Source: Undaria pinnatifida (taxonomy: Eukaryota > Sar > Phaeophyceae > Laminariales > Alariaceae). Taken from it: a DNA stretch of 64,000 nt. The stretch is from assembly GCA_012845835.1 (NCBI GenBank), contig JABAKD010000011.1:2844501-2908500 (forward strand). Reading direction: 5' to 3'. Below the pieces are notes generated by a model, which saw only the letters and a program-made list of their open reading frames with translations, was not told the origin of the DNA and made no database searches. This document shows, one piece after another, positions 9,311 through 20,982 of this stretch. Every line of letters begins with the position of its first letter. The first letter of the stretch is position 1. The translations under genes were made by a program, and so were the position numbers.

Positions 9311-10628
9311 GCCCACCTAAAAACCATGACCCATCGATTGTACGCGAAACATGTGAAGCCGTGATACCTGCGGTCGCACGCAACGGCGTGGCGATCGCCT
9401 CTCTCTCTCGACATCCCATACAGAATAAACCCGACGCCTGTCTCGACGGAGACTAGGTGTGGGTATTCTGTCTTTGGTTTCTCAATTTGAGCATGAATGG
9501 GGTACATACTAACAACCTATATAGGTCAACGCCCGTCTCAACGGAGACTGGGTATGCATTTAACCCGCACCAAAGCCTGATATTCTGTATCTGACTTCTT
9601 CATTAAATCGAGCCCACCTGAGACCATGACCCATCGATTGTACGCGAAACATGCGAAGCCGTGATACCGGCGGTCGCATACAGCAATAAATAAACGCCTG
9701 TCTCGACGGAGACGAGGTGTAGTTATCCTGTCTTTGGTTTCTCAATTCGAGCATGAAAGGGGGTACAAATGATTGGCGACATACGTCAACGCCCGTCGCA
9801 ACGGGGACTGGGTACGTATTCTGCCTCAACCCCACCTGAAACCATGACCCATCGATTGTACGCGAAACATGCGAAGCCGTGATACCGGCGGTCGCATACA
9901 GCAATAAATAAACGCCTGCCTCGACGGAGACGAGGTGTAAGTATCCTGTCTTTGGTTTCTCAATTCGAGCATGAAAGGGGGTACAAATGATTGGCGACAT
10001 ACGTCAACGCCCGTCGCAACGGGGACTGGGTACGTATTCTGCCTCAACCCCACCTGAAACCATGACCCATCGATTGTACGCGAAACATGCGAAGCCGTGA
10101 TACCGGCGGTCGCATACAGCAATAAATAAACGCCTGTCTCGACGGAGACGAGGTGTAGGTATTCTGTCTTTGGTTTCTCAATTCGAGCATGAAGGCGGGT
10201 ACAAATAATTGGCGACATAAATCATCGCCCGTCTCAACGGAGACTGGGTACGTATTCTGCCTCAACCCCACCTGAAACCATGACCCATCGATTGTACGCG
10301 AAACATGCGAAGCCGTGATACCGGCGGTCGCATACAGCAATAAATAAACGCCTGTCTCGACGGAGACGAGGTGTAGTTATCCTGTCTTTGGTTTCTCAAT
10401 TCGAGCATGAAGGGGGGGTACAAATAATTGGCGACATAATCATCGCCCGTGTCAACGGAGACTGGGTACGTATTCTGCCTCAACCCCACCTGAAACCATG
10501 ACCCATCGATTGTACGCGAAACATGCGAAGCCGTGATACCGGCGGTCGCATACAGCAATAACTAAACGCCTGTCTCGACGGAGACGAGGTATAGGTATTC
10601 TGTCTTTGGTTTCTCAATTCGAGCATGA
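9311..10628. repeat. 218-bp satellite, about six monomers
   Basis: The landmark 'CACCTGAAACCATGACCC' or a close variant recurs at 9314, 9615, 9833, 10051, 10269 and 10487. The last four intervals are exactly 218 bp; the first is 301 and more diverged. Each monomer holds two short palindromic boxes, 'GTCTCGACGGAGAC' and 'GTCTCAACGGAGAC' (some copies GTCGCAACGGGGAC). Open frames on the minus strand follow the repeat period and are not genes. The array ends by fusing directly to the right copy of the 0.59-kb duplication. Confidence 0.9.
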
Positions 10629-11220
10629 TCCCCGATATCCCCAGGAAAAACGAAACCGCGTGGATATTGACACGTCCGCCCGTTACCCGGCCGACCTGCT
10701 ATCCCGCCGTTTCAGGGGGGAAGAGTGTTATAAGGCTTCGTGTGGGAAAGCTATTGGTGAACCTTTTGCAAGTGGTCCAACGGACTAATACCCCACTAAT
10801 TCCTGAACAAATGGCCTTAAGGGGCCGCGCCGGCCATACTGTAACTCCATATATATATGTGCGTTTCTCGTTTGTATTGTTATTTTCTTTTCCGCAGAAG
10901 CTGTCCTATTTTCAGTATAATAATAGAGGCTACCAAACACGCCTTCCTTACGGAAAACAAACGTGATCCCTCCCGGACCACACCGAGTTACGACGACATC
11001 TTTGGCTTGAAAAAAAGCTTAGGTTCAGCCCATTACATCTTGAACTACAAGCATATATACCCTGTATACACCCAAAGTGCAATCCTCGGTGTGTTTGCAT
11101 CCGGTACAGATTGTCCTGGATTTCGGTATTATTGTGCAGCTCTCTACTGCATTGCTGTGCTCGTGCTGTGAGGAATGCGGGTTCCGTTAGAGGCTGGCAT
11201 CGGTCGGTATGCTAGTGGTT
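10629..11220 (+). repeat. 0.59-kb duplication, right copy
   Basis: Near-identical to 4078-4667. It includes a TRIM terminal repeat (10725-10809) preceded by a purine run, and a second copy of the 104-codon frame (10857-11171). After CTAGTGGTT the sequence continues as GCATCGTCG instead of entering the PAT-like element, which shows where that element joins in the left copy. Confidence 0.9.
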
Positions 11221-11305
11221 GCATCGTCGCCGAAGTTCAATGTTAAACAACAACCAACCGTGGCGCGATAACTTGTACGTTTTCAGGGCGACCGATATAT
11301 CAATT

Positions 11306-11770
11306 TGTCAAGAATTAGTGGGGTATTAGTCCGTTTGACCATTTACAAAAAAAGGTTGATCGATAGCTTTCCCACTTATAACACTCACCCCCCCTGAGAC
11401 GGCGGGATAGCAGGTCGGCCGGATATACGGGCGGACCAGTCAAAATCCAAGCGGTTTTATTTCCTGGGTATACGGGGGAGAGTATTGTTCATATTTGACA
11501 TGATGAGGAAAGTCTGAAAAAGTTTACCAGGGTATCAATTTATTATTATTATGGTCGATGTGGAACTCGAACCCACGACCCAAAAACCCATGGTCTGTCG
11601 GCGACGCCATTTGTTAAGGAATTAGTGAGGTATTAGTCCGTTTGACCAGTTGCGAAAGGCTAACCAACAGCTTACCCAAACTAAGCCTTATAACACTCTC
11701 CCCCCCTGAAACGGGAGGATAGCAGGCCGGCCGGATATACGGGCGGACTTGTCATTATCCACAGAGAGGG
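11306..11770 (-). mobile_element. TRIM-like element, tandem partial array
   Basis: Minus-strand terminal repeats at 11306-11383 and 11612-11695 flank an interior with a B-box-containing tRNA-like segment near 11549-11611. Beyond the second terminal repeat, more interior sequence (C-run, then GGCGGGATAGCAGG-type words) runs to about 11770, so the unit is part of a tandem array sharing terminal repeats. Confidence 0.65.
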
Positions 11771-12305
11771 TGTTATCTACAGCGAGTATCTTCGGCGTTT
11801 TCCGGGTTGAACCATGCGTCTATTACTTAGTGATCTGGCATCAATACAAAAAAAGATTACCGTTGACATTGTCGTCCTGCTGCTGAAAATATGGCGACAA
11901 ACGGAGGTCCGGTTTAGGAGTCATGACGTTTTCCGCAAGGCGTTATTCCTACCGCGAGAATATATATATATATATTTATACTTCGAAGTACTAGAAGAAA
12001 TAGTATGGCTTCCGCTGAAAAAAACATTTTTACGGCTGTTTTTTCTCGAGCAAGCAACTTGAACACAAAGAAAAAACGGCGCGGCTCCTTAATGTCGTCC
12101 TCACATTAACTCAATGATCATGGTCAATAATATTTTAGGCCGTGGTCATAGGACAGGCGCCAATAGCTCTGCATTGCAGCAGTAGAACATGTGCGTGTCG
12201 AGTCGGGAAAAAAAGGACGTCTTTTTTTTCCCTTTTTGCAAAGTTAAAAGTCAACTAAAATTTCCATCGACCTGTTAAAGCTGCAGCGACCGCGCAGTTA
12301 GAAGT
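11771..12305. other. No gene seen
   Basis: T-rich sequence with an 82-codon open frame (11814-12062) that lacks recognisable features. 12015-12090 has 'GGCGCGGCTCCTTAATG', a faint match to the start of the R3 repeat. Confidence 0.4.
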
Positions 12306-12687
12306 TGTTGAGGTATTAGTGGGGTATTAGTCCGTTTGACCACTTGCAAAAGGTTAACCAATAGCTTACCCGAACTAAGCCTTATAACACTTTCCCCCCC
12401 TGAAACGGCGGGATAGCAGGTCGGCTGGATATACGGGCGGACCTGTCAATTATCCAAGCCGTTTCATTTTTTCCTGGGGATACCGGGGAGAGTATTTTTT
12501 AAGTTCGACGTGGGAAAGTATGAAAAAGTTTAATATTATGGATGTGGGATTTGAACGTACGACCCAAAAAACCCATGTCCTACCGACGACGTCATTTGTT
12601 GAGGTATTAGTGGGGTATTAGTCCATTTGACCACTCGCAAAAGGTTAACCAATACCAGGTAGCTTACCCAAACTAAGCCTTATAACA
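12306..12687 (-). mobile_element. TRIM-like element with a 7-bp insertion in one terminal repeat
   Basis: Terminal repeats at 12306-12389 and 12597-12687, with a decayed tRNA-like segment near 12536-12596. The second repeat is longer because it contains an extra CCAGGTA: it reads AACCAATACCAGGTAGCTT where the other copy reads AACCAATAGCTT. See the TACCWGGTA finding. Confidence 0.65.
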
Positions 12688-12702
12688 TAGTCTAGTTATT
12701 AG

Positions 12703-12790
12703 AAAAAAAATGAAAAACGTCAGCTGTGAGTACGACCGATGGGTGGTTGAAACTCATCAGCTTTGCAAGCTGCGTGATTCGTTAAACTAC
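12703..12790 (+). repeat. CORE-1 repeat, core only
   Basis: Has 'GTCAGCTGTGAGTACGA' and 'CTTTGCAAGCTGCGTG' at the spacing of other CORE-1 copies, but neither flank is recognisable. Confidence 0.55.
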
Positions 12791-13342
12791 TTTTGACGTG
12801 CTTGTGCTATGTTCCTTTTGCAATATGTTCCATCTACGAAATGTTTGTTGATACTCAGTTCCACACGTTTCATGGTAGGTCGTTCGCGCGTGTTCTGTAT
12901 GTATTCCTCATGATTTATCATGCCAACTATTTTAGAATAGACACGCGCGGCCGACGTATCCCTTAGTTTGCAACAAAAATACCTGGGCACTTGTATAGAC
13001 CACTCAATCGGCCGAAATCACAGCTGCAATAAGTTAGCAAAACATGTTTTGCATTGCACCACGAACCATGCATCGGCAGGGGGACCCCCTCCCACCACTT
13101 GACTCTGGTGCTGTGGCGTCATTCCCACGCAACACCCCTGCGGGCGCTTTCGAACTCATTGCCTCGTTCGCAAGTGGGTTCCAGTTTGCGCTTTCGTAGC
13201 CGCTGCCTTGTACGCAGTGACCCAAAGAGAACACGTCCGAATTTTTAACATCACCATCTCTACGCATACGCCACCCCTAAGGCATCTCGCAGCTTCTCAG
13301 ACCAGGGCCAGGCGGTCGACGGTGATGATGGGAATTCACGTG
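12791..13342. other. No gene seen
   Basis: Unique-looking sequence. Short open frames on both strands overlap without any splice-supported or family-like signal. Confidence 0.4.
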
Positions 13343-13524
13343 CAGTGGGTACCCCGATTTAAGAGCGCCCCGTGACAAGCCGACACAAACGCTCTTAACC
13401 ACACTTTGCTCTTATATGTAGCGGAAAACACATAGCTTTTATTATAGGCGGGCCATGTCGATTTGACCGCTCGCAAGTCCCGAATGCTCTCATCCTGGGC
13501 GCTCTTAAATCGGGGTGCCCACTG
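13343..13524. mobile_element. 182-bp MITE with CAGTGGG termini
   Basis: Begins CAGTGGGTACCCCGATTTAA and ends with its near-perfect inverted copy (TTAAATCGGGGTGCCCACTG). A second copy of the same size (183 bp) is at 20800-20982. The CAGTG start is compatible with a hAT-like non-autonomous element, but no clear 8-bp target duplication is visible. No coding capacity. Confidence 0.7.
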
Positions 13525-13559
13525 TACCACCTCCCCACACAGTACCCGTAACTTTTTCT

Positions 13560-13872
13560 TCTTGATAAATTAACCTCACTCGTCTCACTCTTAATTTCCA
13601 GACAAGCCGTGGTCACAGAGGTCGTCCCTTCTCCCCCCCGGTACGTGCCTTCATTTTTATCGCGCAGAGGGTTCAGCATTCCCACTGCCCGTCGATTTTC
13701 ATCGAATTTCGCTAATTCACGCTCTCGCGCTTTCCGCGAGTCAATTTTTGCACAAAAAAAAAAGTCCACATGATACGAATGCCATTACGCACCCGGCCGG
13801 GCTCGAACTCGCGAAGTCGAGCTTAGTAGTTACGAGGTTCAGCGTATTAGACCCAGACCACCGGGTAACGCC
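13560..13872 (-). mobile_element. tRNA-derived SINE (SINE-1), best copy
   Basis: Read on the minus strand, the head (13872-13790) has an A-box-like 'GGTGGTCTGGGTCTAA' and a B box 'GAGTTCGAGCCC'. The body holds 'AGCGCGAGAGCGTGAATTAG', 'CGATGAAAATCGACGG', 'GGGGGGAGAAGGGACGACC' and 'CCACGGCTTGTCTGG'. Related copies: 20131-20370, 30513-30870, 59690-59965 (minus), and body-only copies 18600-18790, 28440-28640 (minus) and 42560-42730. Confidence 0.7.
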
Positions 13873-13879
13873 AGCTCCT

Positions 13880-14400
13880 GTAAAAGGGAAAACCATAGTA
13901 TACATCGCAGCACTATAGAGGACGAAACTTGGTGAGAATTTTCAATAGTAGGTCACATCGCAGCACTAAAGACGAAGGCACCTGGTTGGTGCGAATTTCC
14001 TGGCGACCACTACTACTGCCGTCCTGGAATAAAATAAAATAATTACGTGGTAGCTACGACTGAAAATAATACATGCCTGTGGGTGATGCTTCCACCTTTT
14101 GGCCGTCTTCCCGCAACCGTCAACTAGTTCATCAACCGCACATATGCGCTGACCAAATTCAGAGCTTTGCGAGTCGGACGATGATACCGCTATCATACAA
14201 AGAGGCCGACGGTTTACGACCTGCACCACTCCTGGGCTAAACTGTGAACGTTCCTCCCGTCGAAACAACGATGCCTCGCGATAACTCCCAGGAATATATG
14301 GGCCAGAGTACGGTACCGCTAAAACAGCAGTCGACCATTTACAACAACGCGCCGCTCTCGGGCTAAACGCTAAACGCCCCCCCCGTCAAAACAAAAAATG
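13880..14400. repeat. Short tandem duplications
   Basis: 13880-13985 has two ~53-bp copies of 'CATCGCAGCACTA'. 14165-14275 and 14300-14400 are diverged ~125-bp copies sharing 'GCTAAAC' and 'CGTCGAAACAA'-type words. No gene. Confidence 0.55.
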
Positions 14401-15519
14401 CGCCCCTCGATAGAAAAGCACATCACACATCCTGCCATAAGCTCCAAGCTGTTGGCATAGTGTCCGAAATATGTGCACACATATACCGCCTAACCCTCCC
14501 CTCCCAAAATAATAATAAACATAAGCTGCCCAGCCCCGTCTTGGTCAGTCGTGTGCAGGCTTCGTCATCGCCGTCTGTAGTGTCACGACTCTTTGTGGGT
14601 GTTCCTCCTGTTCCGACTGCTTGAAACAAAACTGTCGGGCGAACATCGAGCAAGCAAGGTTCGGGATTTGTTGAGGAGCCTGATAGGAAAGTAGGACCAC
14701 CGCAGTACGATGAGCCGCGCGTTGTCACCCGCGAATCTCGCGATCGCTTATCCATGTGCACACCACACCACACCACACCACACCACACCACACCACACCC
14801 CGCCCCACACTACCCCACCCCACACCACACAGCCAGCCTGACACAACGATACGCACTACACGCTGCAACAAAAAGTACTTGGTGGCCAAAACGTGCTGCC
14901 GAGATTGAGCTTGCACACCGGGTTTTGCTAAAGTATTACAAACATTCTACGATAGGGGGACATTGCTCCTCACCGAAAACTGTCTTTGACCAAACGTGCA
15001 CGCTTTTGACCCGATCATGATCAATCACATGGCCCAGTGACGGTGTTCGGTAGGGGAGACCCCTTAATCGGAAAACCAACCGCTCAAAAAAGGGCTGATA
15101 ATAGCAATAGCTCTATCGACAAGCGCCTCGACAGATTTAGCACTTTTAATATATAGAGATGTGGAGGACGGGGTACGTAGATACCGTCAATCTCCGATCA
15201 CAAATGCCAACCATGAAGACGCGTTAACAACGCCTTGTCTATGAGACCTGCCATCAATAATGGCTCTTCATAATGGTTGACGTTCGGCAATATCAAACAC
15301 GAACGCAACCGGGAGCTCAGGGTCCTCCACGGGAATGATCCAAGCTCCTTCATCTCACTCTATGAAATCTCCCCTCGCTTACCGCGACACAGGGTAGTGA
15401 AGGCACCTCCTTGCCACATGCACGAAAGAACAAGCGAGTCTCGGCCTCGGCCACCCCCGTCCAAGACCAAGACAAGGCCGACATCACCGGAGGAGGCGAC
15501 CTTCATATATATATTTATG
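14401..15519. other. No gene seen; contains an ACACC pentanucleotide microsatellite
   Basis: (ACACC)n runs from about 14756 to 14830. The remaining sequence shows no coding, RNA or known-repeat signal that I can support. Confidence 0.55.
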
Positions 15520-15750
15520 TTCAAAATGACGGGGTTCCTTAACACAAAATCGTCGGAAATTGTCAAATCTCGTTTTGCAACATGTTTTCTTTTGTATTCC
15601 TAGGCCATGGGTTTTGGTCATTGGGTTGCACTTTCAGTTCACAATCAAGTCGGTTTTGGTGTGAGGTATACAAATATCCTCAAGTGGTTAGGAGCCTCAG
15701 AACACACACATGGTGCACCTCCACCGTACTATTAGTAGCATGTGTCATCG
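15520..15750 (+). repeat. R3 dispersed repeat, copy b
   Basis: Shares 'GGGGTTCCTTAACACAAAAT', 'CTAGGCCATGGG' and 'AAGTGGTTAGGAGCCTCAG' with the 2161-2410 copy, in the same order. Confidence 0.7.
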
Positions 15751-16859
15751 TGAAACACAAAAGGTTTTCCACTAGTATTAGGCATTATAGCTCTTCAGCT
15801 GGAGAGCCTCACCAGTCGCAAAAAGAAATTGGCCAGAAAGCGCTATTAGTAGGAGTAGAGTACCCTATGCCCTATTGCAGCACGCCTTCACCGGGTTTTC
15901 ATGTCGTTGACGAGAGCTCTCACCTTCTCCGGTCACACATAGCCGTAGTTTGCAGTGGGGGCGAAGTCCACCCCTTCCGGGTAGGCAGTGTCGAATTTCT
16001 CCACGATCCCCTTCAAACGTTCCTGTTAAAAGGTTTTTAGGAACGAAGCACAGCGACAGCCGCCGAACGTAAAAAATACATATATTATAATGCGAAGGGT
16101 GCATTCGGTCAGGCATCAATCAGCTCACAGGTACACAGATAAATATGACTATACCAGCAGCAGCAACGGTAGCGGAAGTATCCCCTTCAACCGTTCCTGT
16201 TTTTTTGTTCTATATAACGCCTAGGGCGCATTCGGCCGAGCATCAGGTATACATATCAGCAGCAGCAGCGGTAGCAGTAGCAGCAGTTTGATCTAAGCAG
16301 TGCAACGTTCTCGGCAGGAACATAATACAAAAAGGCCGCAACATGAGTCATCAAGAAAAGGACAACCCATATACTCACTAGCAGCAGCTACGAACAATCG
16401 AGCAGCACTAGCTAAGCACTACAGCGTAGTCGGCCGGACATAATAGCACAAGGGCTGAACCACGAGTCACCAAGAGAACACACCCCATATACTCGCTCTT
16501 AATAGCCGCAAGCAGCAGCGGTCATGGTCCTGTGAACATACCGGCAGCATGTCGCCGGGGCATAAAAAAACTGCCCCGCTGCGAACACCGCTTGCTATTT
16601 ATTTCTTTCTCCGGCGAGTGGGTACTACTGCGGAATACAAAACACCCCAGGCCGCGCGCTGCTCCTCGCCGAACTCGAGCGACGCGCATTATTCGATTAC
16701 TTTGCCCTTTTCGACGGCCCTTGACCTGACCCACGTTCGCCTATAAAGACAAGTGTAGTTGTTGCTAGGACATTTCTGACTGTCGTCAACTTTCGTGCGT
16801 CAGTGGAGGTGGGCGCTTCAGGAAACTCGAAGGGGATCCAAATTTGTGACGCCGCCAAA
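15751..16859. repeat. Mixed low-complexity tract with a CAG-rich tandem repeat
   Basis: 16230-16515 contains two ~140-bp copies around 'AGCAGCAGC', 'CATAATA' and 'CCCATATACTC'. Nothing gene-like is supported elsewhere. Confidence 0.45.
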
Positions 16860-18429
16860 AAAATTAGAAAACCTCGCTTTCGCGGGTAATAACATCACAG
16901 GTCTCATTGCCAATGCATGAGCAGCCGTTCCACCGTTCTCTTGCCTTTTCGTCACCCTGCAGCACGAAATAATTTGTACTTCTTTTTTTTTTTCAGTCCA
17001 TCCTGACGCTTGCTCTATTCTTTTCTTTTCGTAACCAAGGGATAAATTTCAGGGAAATGATCTACGGCCGCGAGTAACATCATCAGTCACGAAGACGGGA
17101 GATATTCTGCCCTCCAGCGCTATTTAACAGAGCTTCTCACAGAGATTGTTGCTCAATGGCGCGAAAGATCCGTACACTCCACATCACACAACCATTGTCT
17201 ACTATAACATCGACCCGTCCGGACTGACGAGGCCAGCGCGGCCACCAAACGCGCGCCGGGCGCCAGGTAGGTCATTGACTTGATCCATGTTCGCATATAA
17301 TACCATAACTGGTTTAAATTGCCCGTGCTGATACCAACCGGGCGGATGTACGGGCCGTTGGGGTATACATGTTAATATCGAAACGGTGCGTGTCTTCTCG
17401 TCCAGATTGTTACTAATAGTCACTTGTTTCCAGCTATGTTCAAGGAGCATCAAACTGCTGATTGACGGCGCTTAACATCTTCGACAAAAACACTGCCGGT
17501 TTTGATTCATAACTCCATGCATGACATCATGGTCATGAAGACCAGCAATCCAATTGGCCAGCGCTATCCGTTGAGCTCCACGCAGAGTTTGATGCTAGAC
17601 GGCGGAAAACCTCTTCGACAAAAATAACACCACTAGTTTCGTTTCCCAGGCACGTTATCATATTCACCAGACTGGCAATCTGACTTCCAGCGCTATTCAT
17701 AGAGCTCCATACAGATGTTGCTACACGGTTCAAACCATCTTCGCCAAGAACAACACCGCTGCTCTCGTTGCCCATGCATGACATCATATTCACGAACACC
17801 CGCGACCTGCCTATTATAGTATTCACGAAGACCAGCGATGTGACTTGTAGACATATTGATGGAACTTCTTATTAATAGTGAGATTGTCGCTCTGACGGCG
17901 TGAACCATCTTCGCTAATTCCCCAGCAAAACTGAGGTTCTCTGTGGCGGAACGTCCAAATGTGTCCGATGGAAACATGTCTGTCTCTCCGTCCGGCTACT
18001 TGAAATAATCCATCACTGGTTTTATGGCCCATGCGTGACGGTCACGAAGACCGGCGATCTGATTTTCAGCGCCACAAAATAATATATTCATGGAGCTTCT
18101 TACGGAGATTGTTGCTCGACGGAACCAACCATCGTCGCCAATCGCCCACTTTACCGGGATACTCTGTGGCAGAAAGTCCAAAACGTGTCCGTCCGTCCGA
18201 TCCAATAAACTACCGGAAACTACACTGCAAACCCTGTATCAAGTAAAATCAAGACGTACGCAAGCTGAAGCAAGCATCCACCATCGACACCAGTAAACAA
18301 AACAAAGAACGTGCAGCAGCAGCAAGTATCAACTACCAAAACACACAGCGGCATCAAGCACCAACCATCTTCGCTGTTTCCTCAGTTTACCGGTCTACAC
18401 TGTGGCGAATAATCGAAATGTGTCCGACA

Positions 18430-18870
18430 CAAATGTGCACATATCGGTCAGATCAGATCCCTATTAATAATCTGTGTGATCTATGTATGCAGGGCGGACA
18501 AACCCCTGGTGTATGTGATCTGCATGACCGATAGAACATGTTGCTGGGTGAGAGCTGGACGACTTATCAATGTCAATAGCACATGCTTCCTGGGTTGAAT
18601 CAGCACCACCCAATTCGATGCGAATCGACGAGGGAGAAACGGCTGGAGCCTTCTCGCGATATAAACTACGTGCGGACCGTAGTGAGGAGGGGGGAGAAGA
18701 GCCTGCTTAGTGGCCCCGGATCTGAGTCACGTCTAGGAAGGGAGAAGGAGAAAGAAAGCGCGAAGATAATGATAGAACGGATGAGCAAATATCAAAACAA
18801 AAACGCACACACACAAATACAACTCGGGCACAACAAACCATGATGACAGGTATACCACCTAGACGATCTA
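18430..18870 (+). repeat. GATC-rich repeat, split by a SINE body
   Basis: 18430-18600 ('CGGTCAGATCAGATC', 'ATCTGTGTGATCTATGTATG', 'TTCCTGGGTTGAAT') and 18838-18870 ('CATGATGACAGGTATA') match one continuous element at 44390-44600. The ~240 bp between is a SINE-1 body (about 18600-18790), so the SINE landed in the GATC repeat. Confidence 0.6.
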
Positions 18871-20130
18871 CATCGCGACCTGTCCGATGGGTGGAAACGT
18901 GTCCGTCTGTCCGTCAGGGTATCATATATATATAAACATCACTGAGTTTTGTTGCCCATGTGTTTTGCATAGTCACGAAGACCGGCTACTTTGCTTCCAG
19001 TGATATTCATGGAGATTCATGCGGAGATTGTTACGCCACTTTTGATAGCCAAACACGCACCGGGCGCCGGATAGGCCCTTGACTTGCCCCATCATCCTTC
19101 AAACCAAATCGCCGGTTTCGTTGATCACCCATGATAGTCACCAATAGACCGGTGGTCTATCTGGCTTCCAGCGCTATTCATGGAGCTTCTTACGGAGGTT
19201 GTTGCTTCACGGCGCCAATCATCCTCCCTGATAATGGCATAGCTGGTTTCATTGGTCATCTATGATAGTCATGAAGAACGGTGATCTAGCTTCTAGCGCT
19301 ACACGTGGAGCTTCTTACGGAAATTATTTCTTGACGGCGCGCACCATCTTGGTTAAGTTCCCATTTTAGCGGGGTACTCTGCAGCGGACAGTCCAAATGT
19401 GTTCGATCCAATGTTTACGCATGTGCGTCCGGCTACTTGGAATAGTATGAGCGGTTTCATAGCCCATAAGTGATACCAGGTACTCCCAAGGACTGCGATC
19501 TGACTTCCAGTGCTATTCATAGATCGTCTTATGAACGTCGTTGGTTGACTACGCCAACCACCTTCGCCAAGAAAACCAGCATTGGTTTTATTGCCCATGC
19601 ATGATATACAGTCACGAAACCCGGCAACTTAGATTCCTCCGCTACGATAACCACGGAGCTTCTTACCGAGATTGTTGCGCCGCGGCGCCAACCATCCTCG
19701 CCAAATACAATAGCACTGGTCTCATTGCCCATATGTGATATCAAAGTCACCAAGACCGGCGATCTAGCTTTCAGCGCTGAACGTGGAGCTTCTATTCACG
19801 AAGCGTCTTCTATTTATGGCGCTTCTTCTGGAGAATGGCTGTTCGAGGGCGCGAACGGTCGGCACACTCCACATCACACAACGATGGTCTACATCGATCC
19901 GCTCGTTGTCATGAGGCGCAACGATTCAACCACAACGCGCGCTTGGCGACGGGTAGCTCATGCTTTGTCCGACTGAACATCCGAACCAAACCCTTAGTCT
20001 CCTCTTCTCCACTCAACCGTCAACCCTTCGTCTCCTCCCCTCTCCGCATTGGTTGTTTTGGCCATCGAAGACTGCGAATATAATCGTCCACGACGACCGG
20101 CGATCTGCCTTCCAACGCTATCCATGTAGC

Positions 20131-20370
20131 CGGTCGCCCCAGTGGTTTAACGGTTAACCTCGAATGCTGGAGGGGATCAAATTTCGGTTTGGAGATTGTT
20201 TTTCCCATGAGATACCAACTGCCGAGAGCACATTGTATCGTGGGTAAGCTCAATTCGACTCGAATCGACGAGGCAAGACAGTGCTGAATTATTCTCATGA
20301 TAAAAAACGAAGGCGCGTACCGCAGCGTGAGGGGGGAGGAAGAGCCCGCTTAGTGACCCCGGATCTGAGA
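20131..20370 (+). mobile_element. SINE-1 copy
   Basis: The head 'CCAGTGGTTTAACGGTTAAC' resembles a tRNA A-box region. The body carries 'CGACTCGAATCGACGAGG', 'GGGGGAGGAAGAGCCCGC' and 'GTGACCCCGGATCTGAG'. The B box is decayed. Confidence 0.6.
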
Positions 20371-20799
20371 TACGTCTATGGGAGCTTCATACGCAGATTG
20401 TTGCTTGACGGCGTGAACCGCCTTCGCCAAGAATAACACCATTGGTTTCATTGCCCATGTCTTCTACCATACCAAGATCGGTGATCTAGCTTCCAGCGCT
20501 ACAGGTGGAGCATCTCCTATCCATCGAGGTTCTTCTATCCATGGAGCTTGGAACGGAGGTCGGTGCTCGACGGCGCGATAACTCCGCACACTCCACCGTT
20601 CCCCTACACGTCGATACAAATAATACATTCAAGACGTGCAGAGAGGCAACCACACGCGTGCCGGGCGCAGGGTAGGCTCTTGACTCACCCCATCTTCGCT
20701 TCCATTAGCATCACCGGTTTCATTCCCCATGCATGATACTACTCCGGACTGAATTGTACGAGCCGTCGTTGGGTGTTAGGTAGCGTATGCACATGAATG

Positions 20800-20982
20800 C
20801 AGTGGGTAGCCCGATCCAAGAGGGTCCGAAACAAAAACATTTGGGGCGTAAGAGCGGTCGAATCGGCATGTAACGCCTATGCTAAATGTTATGTATTGCC
20901 CACAACAGATAAGAGCAAAGCGTTGTCGAGAGCGCTTGTTATCATTCTGTCACGAGGCGCTCTTAAACCAGGGTACCCACTG
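20800..20982. mobile_element. 183-bp MITE with CAGTGGG termini, second copy
   Basis: Begins CAGTGGGTAGCCCGATCCAA and ends with the inverted CAGGGTACCCACTG. Same length and termini as 13343-13524. It interrupts the degenerate array. Confidence 0.7.

Noticed and set aside
9560-10558. Chain of ~100-146 codon minus-strand frames with similar sequence
   Set aside because: They repeat with the 218-bp satellite period. 218 is not a multiple of three, so the frame changes from unit to unit. Not a gene.
13790-13872. Possible functional tRNA gene on the minus strand
   Set aside because: A and B boxes are present but the acceptor stem does not pair, and the segment is the head of a repeated SINE.
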